Made by a program: the position numbers and the translations under genes
Part shown: in pieces, positions 27,232 through 36,566 of the stretch
Layout of the letters: every line of letters starts with the position of its first letter
Numbering within the stretch: position 1 is the stretch's first letter
The notes under the pieces: generated by a model
What the model saw: only the letters and a program-made list of their open reading frames with translations
Databases searched by the model: none
What the model was told of the DNA's origin: nothing
NCBI GenBank assembly: GCA_045430305.1
Contig: JAILXW010000001.1
Coordinates: 1,364,001-1,428,000 of the forward strand
DNA length: 64,000 nucleotides
Direction: 5' to 3'
Origin: Agarilytica sp045430305
GTDB taxonomy: Bacteria > Pseudomonadota > Gammaproteobacteria > Pseudomonadales > Cellvibrionaceae

Positions 27232-27246
27232 CTGTGATCTGAAGCC

Positions 27247-27558
27247 TTAGCCCAGACTAATTTGAACTTCGACGCCAGCTGCTAAATCCAGCTTCATCAA
27301 AGCATCAACAGTTTTTTCAGTAGGCTCGACAATATCGAGCAAACGCTTATACGTACGAATCTCGTATTGATCGCGCGCATCTTTATTAACGTGCGGGGAA
27401 ATCAATACAGTAAACTTTTCTTTGCGTGTCGGCAGAGGAATCGGACCTCGAACCTGCGCGCCGGTACGTCTAGCGGTATCAACAATTTCTAGCGTTGAAG
27501 CATCAATCAACTTGTGATCAAAGGCTTTCAAACGAATTCGAATGCGCTGATTCTGCAT
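27247..27558 (-). CDS. rpsJ: 30S ribosomal protein S10 (NusE)
   Basis: S10 works in the small-subunit head and, as NusE, in antitermination with NusB and NusG. I start at the ATG at 27558 (MQNQRIRIRLKAFDHKLID), giving the standard 103 residues; an upstream in-frame TTG lies too close to the GGAG to be used. It is the first gene of the S10 cluster, with its own strong promoter. Confidence 0.98.
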   Translation of the reverse strand: MQNQRIRIRLKAFDHKLIDASTLEIVDTARRTGAQVRGPIPLPTRKEKFTVLISPHVNKDARDQYEIRTYKRLLDIVEPTEKTVDALMKLDLAAGVEVQISLG

Positions 27559-27635
27559 CTGAACCAAACTCCAAATCTTTTTAAAGAACTATTGCCAGAC
27601 CCCAAATCTTCGGACCCCCGGCAAAACGAGGGCGC

Positions 27636-27664
27636 ATTCTAATGGCGACCCACCTGTCCGTCAA
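27636..27664 (-). promoter_or_regulatory. S10 operon promoter
   Basis: Minus-strand TTGACG (27664-27659), exactly 17 bp, then TAGAAT (27641-27636). The bases after the -10 are GCGCC, a GC-rich discriminator. Transcription would start near 27629 and leave a leader of about 70 nt. Confidence 0.8.
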
Positions 27665-27725
27665 GCAGTAATTAGGACTAAAACGCCGCCAGTAAAGCAA
27701 ACCACCAAACACAAACGGCAAACAT

Positions 27726-27755
27726 AAAAAAAGCCGCGTAAAGCGGCCTTTTTTT
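27726..27755 (-). terminator. Intrinsic terminator of tuf copy 1
   Basis: GCCGC and GCGGC form a stem with a 5-nt loop, followed on the minus strand by seven T (and flanked by A on the other side, so it may work both ways). It lies 16 bp after the tuf stop and isolates tuf from the S10 promoter. Confidence 0.85.
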
Positions 27756-27770
27756 GCTCAAGTGCGGCGA

Positions 27771-28994
27771 TCATTCAACAATTTTTGCAACAACACCGGC
27801 ACCCACAGTACGACCACCTTCACGGATCGCAAAGCGAAGACCTTCGTCCATCGCGATTGGGCAGATCAAAGTCACAACCATTTGAATGTTGTCACCCGGC
27901 ATTACCATCTCAACACCTTCAGGTAGCTCACACGCCCCTGTTACGTCAGTAGTACGGAAGTAGAACTGAGGGCGGTAGCCTTTAAAGAATGGTGTATGAC
28001 GACCACCTTCATCTTTAGACAAGACGTAAACTTCGCCTTCGAACTTAGTGTGCGGCATGATTGAGCCTGAATGTGCCAACACTTGACCACGCTCTACCTC
28101 TTCACGCTTCGTACCACGAAGAAGTACACCTACGTTCTCACCTGCACGACCTTCGTCAAGCAGCTTACGGAACATTTCTACACCCGTAACGGTTGTCTTG
28201 GTCGTCTCTTTAACACCAACAATTTCAATCTCTTCACCAACTTTGATGATACCGCGCTCAACACGACCAGTAACAACCGTACCACGACCCTGAATCGAGA
28301 ATACGTCTTCGATTGGCATCAAGAAAGCACCATCAATGGCACGCTCTGGCTCAGGAATGTACTCGTCTAGCGTTTCAACCAACTTCTTAACTGCTGACGT
28401 ACCTAGACCATGCTCATCTTCGCCGTTAAGGGCCATCAATGCAGAGCCTGGAATGATTGGCGTATCGTCGCCTGGGAATTCGTATTCAGAAAGAAGATCA
28501 CGAAGCTCCATCTCTACAAGCTCTAGCATCTCTGCATATTCTTCTGAATCTACACCGCCACAGTCTTCAGCAAGAAGGTCTGCTTTGTTTAGGAATACCA
28601 CGATAAAAGGAACACCTACCTGACGAGAAAGTAAGATGTGCTCACGCGTTTGTGGCATTGGGCCATCGGTAGAGCCACACACTAAGATCGCGCCATCCAT
28701 TTGGGCAGCACCTGTAATCATGTTTTTCACGTAGTCGGCGTGCCCTGGGCAGTCGACGTGCGCGTAGTGGCGAGCAGGAGAATCGTACTCAACGTGAGAC
28801 GTCGCAATCGTAATACCACGCTCGCGCTCTTCTGGTGCGTTATCGATACCATCAAAGGCTACCGATTCACCGCCCCATACTTCCGCACATACGCGCGTTA
28901 GAGCTGCTGTTAGGGTCGTTTTACCGTGGTCAACGTGGCCAATGGTGCCTACGTTTACGTGGGGTTTGCTTCGTTCAAATTTTTCTTTAGCCAC
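27771..28994 (-). CDS. tuf: Elongation factor Tu, copy 1
   Basis: EF-Tu carries aminoacyl-tRNA to the ribosome. The 407-residue product has the G domain (GHVDHGKTTLT, DCPGH, NKAD) and two beta-barrel domains; it is about a dozen residues longer than E. coli EF-Tu. It starts with GTG (GAGG 8 nt upstream) and stops with TGA, whereas copy 2 uses ATG and TAA. The coding region from codon 4 on is nearly identical to copy 2. It is upstream of rpsJ, as expected for tufA, but is separated from fusA by 8.5 kb of other genes and has its own promoter and terminator. Confidence 0.97.
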   Translation of the reverse strand: MAKEKFERSKPHVNVGTIGHVDHGKTTLTAALTRVCAEVWGGESVAFDGIDNAPEERERGITIATSHVEYDSPARHYAHVDCPGHADYVKNMITGAAQMDGAILVCGSTDGPMPQTREHILLSRQVGVPFIVVFLNKADLLAEDCGGVDSEEYAEMLELVEMELRDLLSEYEFPGDDTPIIPGSALMALNGEDEHGLGTSAVKKLVETLDEYIPEPERAIDGAFLMPIEDVFSIQGRGTVVTGRVERGIIKVGEEIEIVGVKETTKTTVTGVEMFRKLLDEGRAGENVGVLLRGTKREEVERGQVLAHSGSIMPHTKFEGEVYVLSKDEGGRHTPFFKGYRPQFYFRTTDVTGACELPEGVEMVMPGDNIQMVVTLICPIAMDEGLRFAIREGGRTVGAGVVAKIVE

Positions 28995-29039
28995 CGTCAG
29001 GTCCTCAATTGCAAAAATAATGAAATTTCTGGGGTCGCA

Positions 29040-29067
29040 ATATTAACCAGCAATCTAGCGGAGTCAA
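29040..29067 (-). promoter_or_regulatory. Promoter of tuf copy 1
   Basis: Minus-strand TTGACT (29067-29062), 16 bp, TAATAT (29045-29040), then TGCGACCCC as a GC-rich discriminator. The predicted leader is about 40 nt. In classical str operons tufA is co-transcribed with fusA; this promoter makes the copy independent. Confidence 0.7.
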
Positions 29068-29268
29068 CGGTCGCAGGTAAATTTCTTTCATTAATCGCCC
29101 TCCCCTGCTGAAAATCTGTGCTGATCGTGGATGTTATTCGCCCCGCCACGTCAATTCCATGAATTTTCATTGCTTTTAGCGACGCCTTACTCGCTATTTT
29201 CTTAAAATTATTTTAAAAACTACTGTATACTGCCGCCCAAATTTTGACCCTGGCATACGAGTAAGAAA

Positions 29269-31353
29269 ATGACAGATTTAGCCCTTTACAGAAACATTGG
29301 TATTTTCGCCCACGTTGACGCTGGTAAAACAACCTCAACTGAACGTATTTTGAAGCTCACTGGTAAAATCCATAAAACCGGTGAAGTACACGATGGTGAG
29401 TCCACCACCGACTTCATGGAACAGGAAGCAGAGCGTGGTATTACCATCCAATCTGCTGCAACTACCTGTTTCTGGAAAGATCACCGCCTTAACATCATCG
29501 ATACCCCCGGGCACGTCGACTTCACCGTAGAAGTTTATCGCTCACTTAAGGTACTCGATGGCGGCATCGGCGTATTTTGTGGCTCCGGCGGCGTAGAGCC
29601 CCAATCAGAAACTAACTGGCGTTATGCGAACGAATCCGAAGTATCTCGGATCATCTTCGTAAATAAGCTAGACCGCGTCGGCGCGGATTTCCTAAAAGTT
29701 GTTGGGCAAGTCGAAAAGGTTCTGGGCGCAAACCCATTAGTTATGACGCTTCCTATCGGTGAAGAAGATACCTTTTCTGGCGTGGTTGATGTACTTACAA
29801 AGCGCGCGTTCATTTGGGATGACTCAGGCCTTCCAGAGAACTATGAAGAGACTGACGTTCCTGCTGACATGGTAGAGCTTGTCGACGAATATTACGAAAA
29901 GCTTATTGAAACAGCCGTAGAACAAGACGATGACTTAATGATGGCTTATATGGAAGGTGAACAACCCTCTATAGAAGATATCAAGCGCTGTATCCGAAAA
30001 GGTACCATCGCGCTCGACTTCTTCCCAACGTATTGCGGTTCTGCATTTAAGAACAAAGGCATTCAATTAATTCTCGATGCGGTTATCGATTACCTACCAA
30101 GCCCCACAGAAGTTGACCCTCAACCTCTCACTGACGAAGAAGGCACTGACACTGGCGAAGTAGCTACCGTATCGGTTGATGAGCCGCTTCGCGCGCTTGC
30201 GTTTAAAATCATGGATGACCGCTTCGGCGCGTTGACCTTTGTTCGAATTTACTCAGGTAAAATTGAAAAAGGTACGACTATCCTGAACTCGTTTACAGGT
30301 AAAACCGAGCGTGTTGGCCGCATGGTTGAAATGCACGCTGACGAACGTACTGAATTGAACTCAGCTCAAGCCGGTGACATTCTTGCCATTGTCGGCATGA
30401 AGAACGTTCAAACAGGCCACACCCTTTGTGATCCTAACCACCCATGCACATTGGAACCAATGGTATTCCCTGAGCCAGTGATTTCGATTGCGGTTAAGCC
30501 TAAAGATAAAGGCGGCTCTGAGAAAATGGGCGTTGCGATCGGTAAAATGGTTGCAGAAGATCCATCGTTTATTGTTGAGACCGACGAAGAGTCTGGCGAT
30601 ACCATCCTTAAAGGCATGGGCGAGCTTCACTTGGATATTAAAGTTGATATCTTGAAGCGTACATACGGCGTTGAGCTGGAAGTTGGTCAGCCACAAGTGG
30701 CATACAGGGAAACCATTACACAAGCCATTGAAGATTCTTATACGCATAAGAAGCAATCGGGTGGTTCTGGTCAGTACGGTAAAATTGATTACCGCATCAA
30801 ACCAGGCGAGCAAAACTCCGGCTTCACATTTGCGTCTACTGTTGTGGGCGGTAACGTTCCTAAAGAATTCTTCCCTGCTATTGAAAAAGGCTTCAAAGGC
30901 ATGATGGAAGAAGGTCCTTTGGCTGGCTACCCATTACTTGATGTTGAAATCGAGCTTTACGATGGTGGCTTCCATGCCGTTGACTCCTCGGCTGTTGCAT
31001 TTGAAATTGCAGCAAAAGGTGCTTACCGCCAATCTATGCCAAAAGCCGGCCCACAAATTCTTGAGCCAGTTATGAAAGTGGATGTGTTCACGCCAGACGA
31101 TCACGTAGGTGACGTGATCGGTGACTTGAACCGCCGTCGCGGCATGATTAAAGACCAAGAGCCTGGTACAACGGGCGTTCGCATTAAAGCAGACGTTCCT
31201 CTTGCAGAAATGTTCGGCTACATCGGCCACTTGCGTACAATTACTTCGGGCCGCGGTCAGTTCTCAATGGAGTTCTCGCACTACGCTCCATGTCCAACTA
31301 ATGTTGCTGAAGACGTAATTGCTGAAGCCAAGGCGAAGAAAGAAGCTAAGTAA
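29269..31353 (+). CDS. fusA2: Second elongation factor G (EF-G2 type)
   Basis: The 694-residue product is a full translational GTPase: G1 AHVDAGKTTSTE (about 14-25), G2 ERGITIQSAATT, DTPGH, NKLD, then EF-G domains II-V. It differs clearly from the 700-residue FusA at 37.5 kb, for example in the effector region and the CGSGGVEPQSETNWRYA segment, so it is an old paralogue, like EF-G2 of Pseudomonas and Vibrio, not a recent copy. Whether it translocates or acts in recycling is unknown here. It is divergent from tuf, with a -10-like TATACT at 29226-29231 upstream, and ends at a strong terminator. Confidence 0.9.
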   Translation: MTDLALYRNIGIFAHVDAGKTTSTERILKLTGKIHKTGEVHDGESTTDFMEQEAERGITIQSAATTCFWKDHRLNIIDTPGHVDFTVEVYRSLKVLDGGIGVFCGSGGVEPQSETNWRYANESEVSRIIFVNKLDRVGADFLKVVGQVEKVLGANPLVMTLPIGEEDTFSGVVDVLTKRAFIWDDSGLPENYEETDVPADMVELVDEYYEKLIETAVEQDDDLMMAYMEGEQPSIEDIKRCIRKGTIALDFFPTYCGSAFKNKGIQLILDAVIDYLPSPTEVDPQPLTDEEGTDTGEVATVSVDEPLRALAFKIMDDRFGALTFVRIYSGKIEKGTTILNSFTGKTERVGRMVEMHADERTELNSAQAGDILAIVGMKNVQTGHTLCDPNHPCTLEPMVFPEPVISIAVKPKDKGGSEKMGVAIGKMVAEDPSFIVETDEESGDTILKGMGELHLDIKVDILKRTYGVELEVGQPQVAYRETITQAIEDSYTHKKQSGGSGQYGKIDYRIKPGEQNSGFTFASTVVGGNVPKEFFPAIEKGFKGMMEEGPLAGYPLLDVEIELYDGGFHAVDSSAVAFEIAAKGAYRQSMPKAGPQILEPVMKVDVFTPDDHVGDVIGDLNRRRGMIKDQEPGTTGVRIKADVPLAEMFGYIGHLRTITSGRGQFSMEFSHYAPCPTNVAEDVIAEAKAKKEAK

Positions 31354-31377
31354 AACAAACTCACTTCTTAGAAAAAC

Positions 31378-31414
31378 AAAAGCCCCGCTGATGAAAGTCA
31401 GCGGGGCTTTTTAT
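31378..31414 (+). terminator. Intrinsic terminator of fusA2
   Basis: AGCCCCGCTGA and TCAGCGGGGCT form a perfect 11-bp stem with a 6-nt loop, followed by TTTTTATT. It starts 27 bp after the fusA2 stop. Confidence 0.92.
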
Positions 31415-31804
31415 TGTTGACCCTCACACAAAATCGCGAAGCAATAATCTAATATAATTTAGATTATATTCATGCTCTAGAAAAAGATTCCATTCTGGAG
31501 CTCCCCCAGAAGAGAATTAGGCGACGAAATTACGCCGAACCATGAAAAAGCACTGCTATGAGCACGAAATTAGCCCCCCCGCTTGCAATCCTAGCCAAAA
31601 CAAATAACTCGGTTCGCACCAGCCAGCACTCCGAAACCAGAACGGTTTCACATGACCACAACCCGCATATGACAAAAAAAACTTTGTACGATACGCTGCC
31701 TGGTCTAGCCCAGGGCAAAAAGAGCGGTTATGTCCGCACCGGCCAATCAATTAGTTAAAGTTAATTTCAGCCCCCCAACGTCATTAAAATCAAGATTCTA
31801 TCCT
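31415..31804. other. Gene-free region upstream of the hybrid kinase
   Basis: No credible gene is seen in about 390 bp. A perfect 9-bp inverted repeat, ATAATCTAA/TTAGATTAT, lies at 31444-31467. The stretch 31560-31740 is more GC-rich than the kinase gene that follows; short frames there, on both strands, look random. I could not pick a promoter. Confidence 0.5.
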
Positions 31805-34249
31805 ATGAAAACTCTTATCAAGTTATTTTTAAGCCTACTTTTTGGGATAGCATTCACCCTCAACTCAAACACCACTCTGGCATCATCTCAAAGCACCACA
31901 CCCCAAGCACACCTCTCTCCGAAAGCACTTAAAGTCGGAGCAGCCCCTCAAAGCATACAAATCGCCAATTACTCGTACATTTTCTCAGAAAAACAATATC
32001 TCACAGCAGATGAAGCCCTCTTAGAGTTCATAAACGGGAAATTTGAATTCAGCCATGGCCATCTCGCAAAGGGTTTCACAAAGCGCCCCCACTGGCTAGC
32101 ATTCGACCTGCTTTTAACCACACAAGAAAACCAAGAGTTAATACTTTCTTTCCCTCATCTCCACCCAGAAAAAATTGAGCTTTATTTATTTTCCAACCAC
32201 ATCCTACTTGACAAAAAAACACTAGGCATATTTTCTAAAGCAGACGACCAATTCTACCCTAATCGTTTAGAAAATATAAAAACGACTTTTCCTGGCAACA
32301 CCAAAACCACTGTACTTGTGAGATTCGAAGGACCATACCAAGACTTGAACATGGGCGTTTATTCAGAACAAAACTTCTTCAAAAACGAAACCAGAAATAG
32401 CTTTTTATTTGGGGCGTACTACGGCGTAATGCTTGTAATGCTTTTATATAACTTATTTTTATTCCTAAGCATCAGAGATAAAACCTATATCCTATACGTC
32501 CTGTTTATCTCCTCCTACATATGGTTTCAATTAAACATGGACGGATATATACACTACTGGATTCCGACCGAAATAAAATTCTTATATGACAGGCTTCTAT
32601 CTTCAAGCCAAATAATCACGCAGATTCTAGGATTAATTTACACACAATCATTTCTTGGATCAAAAAACACTCCCCAACCAATAAACAAAACCATAACTAT
32701 AACCATAAAAACCTACATTTTGCTTTTATTTGTTGGATTAACGACACTGCGCGGAGGTGATGGAATTCTTCTCTACGCCGTTACATCGATATTCACAAGC
32801 ACACTAATACTCGCAGCAGCCTACACAAGCTGGCGAATTAAAAATTTTACCCCTGCCAAATATCTATTTTGGGGATGGGTATCACTAGCGGTAGGAACAT
32901 CACTCCTTTCTCTATCCGCAGTTTTAGGCACGGAAAAGTTCGAATATTTTAAATACTTTCAACAAATAGGATCTGCTATTGAAGTAGTACTTTTATCATT
33001 CGCATTAGCCAGCAGAATAAAATCCCTTAGAGAGGAAAACCATTCCGCGACAAATAAAATAAGTTCTCTAAAAATATCTGAAGAAAAAGCCATAAATGAA
33101 AAAAATCAGGTACAACGAACAAACAGAGAAAAATCTAGATTCTTATCCAGTATGAGCCATGAACTTAGAACCCCTCTAAATATTATACTAGGTTACTCCC
33201 AGTTACTGGAAAAAGACCCCTCCATAAAAAAATCTCACAAAAAAAACATACAGGAAATTAAGAAATCTGGTTACCTCTTGCTAAAGCTAGTCAACGAAGT
33301 CTTGGACCTTTCCAAAATAGAGTCCGGAAAGATAAAAATATCTACTAGACCGGTAAAAGCAATAACAATACTGAAAGACAGCCTCTCCCTATTTGAAATA
33401 GCAATTGAGGAAAAATCTATTCAGCTTTCAACCTTTTACAACAACACACACGACATCCATATACTCGTCGACCCATTTAGGCTAAAACAGGTCCTGCTAA
33501 ACCTACTAAGCAACGCAATTAAATATAACAAGGAATCTGGGGATATTTTTGTAACCACCAGCAAGACTTTGCAGAACACCCTAAAAATCTCAATACGAGA
33601 TACGGGCAGAGGAATCCCTAAGGATAAATGGGCAGAAGTATTTGAAGAGTTCAATAGGATTGATATGGAAAACTCAAAAATAGAAGGAACCGGAATTGGA
33701 ATGCCCATAGCAAAACGCTTAACTGAGCTCATGAAAGGACATATTGACTTTCGCAGCGAACCAGGAAAAGGTTCTGAGTTTTGGGTAACGTTCCCTATAT
33801 GCGAATCCAGCTCAGAAATTCACAAATCTATCCAAGACATCGAAAACAGCTGTAAATTGCATCTCGACACATCAAAACGATTACTTTATATTGAAGATCA
33901 AGTAGAAAACATTCGATTATTAGAGAAAATCCTATCTGGATATAGACAGATAGAGCTAGATGTAGAGGCCGATGGATTACTCGGAGTATACAAAGCCAGA
34001 ACAAACAAGTACGACTTAATCATCTTAGATATTGACCTTCCAAACATTGATGGTTATCAGGCTTTAGAAATACTAACATCCGACCCACTTACACAATACA
34101 CCCCAGTGATAGCTCTCACCGCTATCGCTCACAAAGATATTGAAGAAGGCTCCGCAGCAATGGGGTTCGACGCCTACCTAACAAAACCTATTCAACTAAA
34201 TATTTTTATACCAACCCTCAACCGGCTTCTACAGAAAAGCTCTGTATAG
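31805..34249 (+). CDS. Hybrid sensor histidine kinase with 7TMR-DISM sensor
   Basis: The 814-residue protein has a signal peptide (cut near TLA-SS, about 28), a periplasmic 7TMR-DISMED2-type domain (about 40-190), seven membrane helices of the 7TMR-DISM type (about 195-395, opening LFGAYYGVMLVMLLYNLFLF), a coiled coil, HisKA with MSHELRTPLN (His452), an ATPase domain (N box LSNAIKYN, G1 DTGRGIP, G2 GTGIGMP) and a C-terminal receiver (phospho-acceptor Asp742 in ILDID; late Lys in LTKP). DISM sensors are thought to bind carbohydrates or other small ligands; this ligand is unknown. An output protein is not encoded nearby. The gene is rich in ATA and AGA codons and more AT-rich than its neighbours, suggesting transfer. 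I start at the ATG that opens the signal peptide; an in-frame start 25 codons upstream is less likely. Confidence 0.88.
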   Translation: MKTLIKLFLSLLFGIAFTLNSNTTLASSQSTTPQAHLSPKALKVGAAPQSIQIANYSYIFSEKQYLTADEALLEFINGKFEFSHGHLAKGFTKRPHWLAFDLLLTTQENQELILSFPHLHPEKIELYLFSNHILLDKKTLGIFSKADDQFYPNRLENIKTTFPGNTKTTVLVRFEGPYQDLNMGVYSEQNFFKNETRNSFLFGAYYGVMLVMLLYNLFLFLSIRDKTYILYVLFISSYIWFQLNMDGYIHYWIPTEIKFLYDRLLSSSQIITQILGLIYTQSFLGSKNTPQPINKTITITIKTYILLLFVGLTTLRGGDGILLYAVTSIFTSTLILAAAYTSWRIKNFTPAKYLFWGWVSLAVGTSLLSLSAVLGTEKFEYFKYFQQIGSAIEVVLLSFALASRIKSLREENHSATNKISSLKISEEKAINEKNQVQRTNREKSRFLSSMSHELRTPLNIILGYSQLLEKDPSIKKSHKKNIQEIKKSGYLLLKLVNEVLDLSKIESGKIKISTRPVKAITILKDSLSLFEIAIEEKSIQLSTFYNNTHDIHILVDPFRLKQVLLNLLSNAIKYNKESGDIFVTTSKTLQNTLKISIRDTGRGIPKDKWAEVFEEFNRIDMENSKIEGTGIGMPIAKRLTELMKGHIDFRSEPGKGSEFWVTFPICESSSEIHKSIQDIENSCKLHLDTSKRLLYIEDQVENIRLLEKILSGYRQIELDVEADGLLGVYKARTNKYDLIILDIDLPNIDGYQALEILTSDPLTQYTPVIALTAIAHKDIEEGSAAMGFDAYLTKPIQLNIFIPTLNRLLQKSSV

Positions 34250-34333
34250 AGGCAGTAAACTCTTCGCGCCATAATCGTGACTGACGGCAATGCATATAGA
34301 TATTTATAAGGAAACAATCTGTTCTTAGAGCCC

Positions 34334-34366
34334 ACAAAAAAGCGAACTTCAAATAGAATTCGCTTT
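34334..34366 (-). terminator. Intrinsic terminator of the cadherin-like lipoprotein gene
   Basis: On the minus strand AAAGCGAA and TTCGCTTT form a perfect 8-bp stem with a 12-nt loop, followed by six T. It lies about 100 bp after the lipoprotein stop and faces the kinase gene. Confidence 0.75.
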
Positions 34367-34400
34367 AACGATCAGTTAATAGGCTCAGAAGCTTCCGATT

Positions 34401-34433
34401 GATCAACAGAGAAATATTGTTTCTCTATTGATC
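34401..34433. repeat. Long imperfect hairpin between convergent genes
   Basis: GATCAA pairs with TTGATC and AGAGAAA with TTTCTCT, with one mismatch between the two blocks and a 5-nt loop. No T-run follows on either strand. It lies 36 bp after the lipoprotein stop and may stabilise the RNA end. Confidence 0.5.
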
Positions 34434-34469
34434 CGCGGCCTAAACACTCCAAGCTTTTCCCCAAACCAG

Positions 34470-36263
34470 CTACGCTGGCCCTAAACACTCAGGGGCTTCA
34501 CTTTCTGGTGGACACATTTCTTCTTCGCGGGTAATAGTAACGGTGTACGTTCTCGTAACACTACCATCTGCCGATAACACGTCTACCTCGAGAATATTTT
34601 CACCGAGATTTAATAGAACATCGCCTTCATATGTGTAGTAACTGAAGACTTCTTCTGAAGCATTTAAGCGAATGTTAAACGTAGAACCTGTGTTAGCAAC
34701 AAGCCTAAGCGTATGCGATTCTTCTTCTGTGGTAATGCTATAGTTCGTCGTTTCATTATCAAAATTGGTAATCCCCTCAATACCGCCTCCCCACACCGAT
34801 AGCGTATATAGCTCAGCAAAATCTATTGGTGTCCGAATGATATTTAGGGCGTATACCTGAGGTATCGTACGATCTTCAGGGGTAACAACTATTTCAATCT
34901 CGTTATCACCATCGACAATAGGCACGGTTATGGTTGTGAAAGTTTCGCCAAGAACCGTTTGTTGCGGATACTCCACTCCGTCAATGGTGATGGTTTGAAG
35001 CACACTATCTTTGAAAAAATATAATTCTACGTCATTAACGCTGTAATCAACGATTTGTTCACGCTCGACAGATGATGTAGCTAAATCAAATACGGATTTA
35101 TTTGTATCGTTGGTGTAGGGGCCACGAACGTCAGAATCTATAAAGTAGTGATAAAGTATTCGAACGTTATCACTGACATTTTCCCCACCAAAAGCATAGG
35201 TATAACTCGACTCTTCATTTGTTTGAGTATTGCGAATTGCGATGTCGATATCAGGAATAGACTCAACGGTAAGATCAAACTCTAACTCTTGACCAGATGC
35301 CACCGTTTCACCATTTACCTCCACGTCTAAATTTTCCATAAACAACAAAGAAAGAAATGCACGATCTTGTCGGTAAGCGATATTAGACAATACAATCGAA
35401 ACCCCGTCTCCACCAACATGTTGAATTATGGTGCCGGAACCGAAAGATGTACCACCTCTAACACCCTCTGTTGAAAGAGAGAGTGCGCGCGAGATCAACT
35501 CTGTCGCACCCGTAAATTCAATAAGCGCACTATTTTCCTCGCCACTTACGACCCCAAAATATTCTTGGTGCGATGCTAACTGACCACTTACGACCCCAGA
35601 GCTTGTCGGATAATCCCCAACTAAGCGAGAATTCACTTGAAATGTATTTCCTAGCGAATCCCTTACAGGCATATCTAGTGCAATATCACTATCATCGGAG
35701 GCGGTAACGTTATGCCCCAGAAAAGGAGTTAGACCGTCGAAGGTTTCGATGCCCCCAAAATATAACGGTTCATTGTCACTACCAAAAATGCCAAACTCCA
35801 TCTCGATGTGGTCGTAAGCCCCCGTAAATCCATCATCAACATCAAAGCTCACGGTAACCGTCTCTACTGCAAAGAGCACGACCTCTTCAGAAACATTTTC
35901 GTCAAAATCTCGGCGAACAAACGGGTCCACTAATGCATAGTTTCCAGAACGGCTAAGATATACGAAATATACAAGCCCATCATCACAAGCCACATCTATA
36001 TTGTAATCTCCGTTCTCATCCGAGAAAACGGGTTCGGGTGCGGCTTCCGCGCAATCAGAATTATAAAAAGCCTGTACGGTAACGGGGTATTCGCCTTCGG
36101 TGTCGACACCTTCGGGTAAACTAATAGCACCCATAGCTGTCAAGATTTCACCTACCTCGTCACCCTCCTCATCATCACTTCCAGAGCCCTCTCCGCCGCA
36201 TGCGTATAGTAGTGAGCATATAACGAAGGAATAAAACAATTTGTAGAGTAATCTTAACGACAT
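34470..36263 (-). CDS. Predicted lipoprotein with cadherin-like beta-sandwich domains
   Basis: The 597-residue protein starts with a lipoprotein signal (lipobox LYAC, Cys22) and a Gly/Ser/Asp/Glu-rich tether, then a Glu/Asp-rich, beta-strand-rich region. The last 190 residues hold what look like two copies of the cadherin-like beta-sandwich repeat: the second, about 490-590, has LYTLSVWGGG, the TTNYSITTEEES strand and LGENILEVDV...TYTVTITR. Such repeats occur in bacterial surface proteins. No catalytic motif was seen, so the role is unknown; I infer a surface-exposed binding or structural protein. The start at 36263 has AAGGGAAG upstream and opens the signal peptide, unlike the frame's earlier starts. 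It has its own terminator. Confidence 0.7.
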   Translation of the reverse strand: MSLRLLYKLFYSFVICSLLYACGGEGSGSDDEEGDEVGEILTAMGAISLPEGVDTEGEYPVTVQAFYNSDCAEAAPEPVFSDENGDYNIDVACDDGLVYFVYLSRSGNYALVDPFVRRDFDENVSEEVVLFAVETVTVSFDVDDGFTGAYDHIEMEFGIFGSDNEPLYFGGIETFDGLTPFLGHNVTASDDSDIALDMPVRDSLGNTFQVNSRLVGDYPTSSGVVSGQLASHQEYFGVVSGEENSALIEFTGATELISRALSLSTEGVRGGTSFGSGTIIQHVGGDGVSIVLSNIAYRQDRAFLSLLFMENLDVEVNGETVASGQELEFDLTVESIPDIDIAIRNTQTNEESSYTYAFGGENVSDNVRILYHYFIDSDVRGPYTNDTNKSVFDLATSSVEREQIVDYSVNDVELYFFKDSVLQTITIDGVEYPQQTVLGETFTTITVPIVDGDNEIEIVVTPEDRTIPQVYALNIIRTPIDFAELYTLSVWGGGIEGITNFDNETTNYSITTEEESHTLRLVANTGSTFNIRLNASEEVFSYYTYEGDVLLNLGENILEVDVLSADGSVTRTYTVTITREEEMCPPESEAPECLGPA

Positions 36264-36505
36264 CAGTACGCTTCCCTTAATACACCGAATGTTTGGTGTT
36301 TGAATAAAATATGAGCTGTTCATAGTTTGCCCGCCTAATACACAAAAACCCCGCGCATCGACCAATTACCCCTAGCCGGGAAAAACACATAACTACCAAG
36401 CGAAACAAAGACAAATATATCGTTTCTAATGCTGGCTTCAAGGTTTAATTGGAAACGAAAGTAAACAAGCAAGCGCCATTTAATACTAAACGCTTAAAAA
36501 ATAGG
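36264..36505. other. Spacer upstream of the lipoprotein gene
   Basis: I see no gene and no clear promoter in this AT-rich spacer, which must hold the lipoprotein gene's control region on the minus strand. Confidence 0.4.
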
Positions 36506-36540
36506 AAGCCCACCGATTGAAACCCTCAGGGCTTTTTTAT
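36506..36540. terminator. Possible bidirectional terminator by the sulfotransferase-like gene
   Basis: AAGCCC and GGGCTT pair across 17 bases. T-rich stretches follow on both strands (TTTTTT on plus, TATTTTTT after two C on minus). It lies about 30 bp past the stop of the sulfotransferase-like gene. Confidence 0.5.
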
Positions 36541-36566
36541 TCAGTGAAGCTACTTCGACCTTCGAT

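Noticed and set aside
28071..28901. Plus-strand frames opposite tuf, repeated at 54039-54869
   Set aside because: They recur only because the tuf copies are near identical; they are antisense shadows.
31530..31758. Small frames on both strands upstream of the kinase
   Set aside because: They overlap one another, have no ribosome-binding site and show no recognisable pattern.
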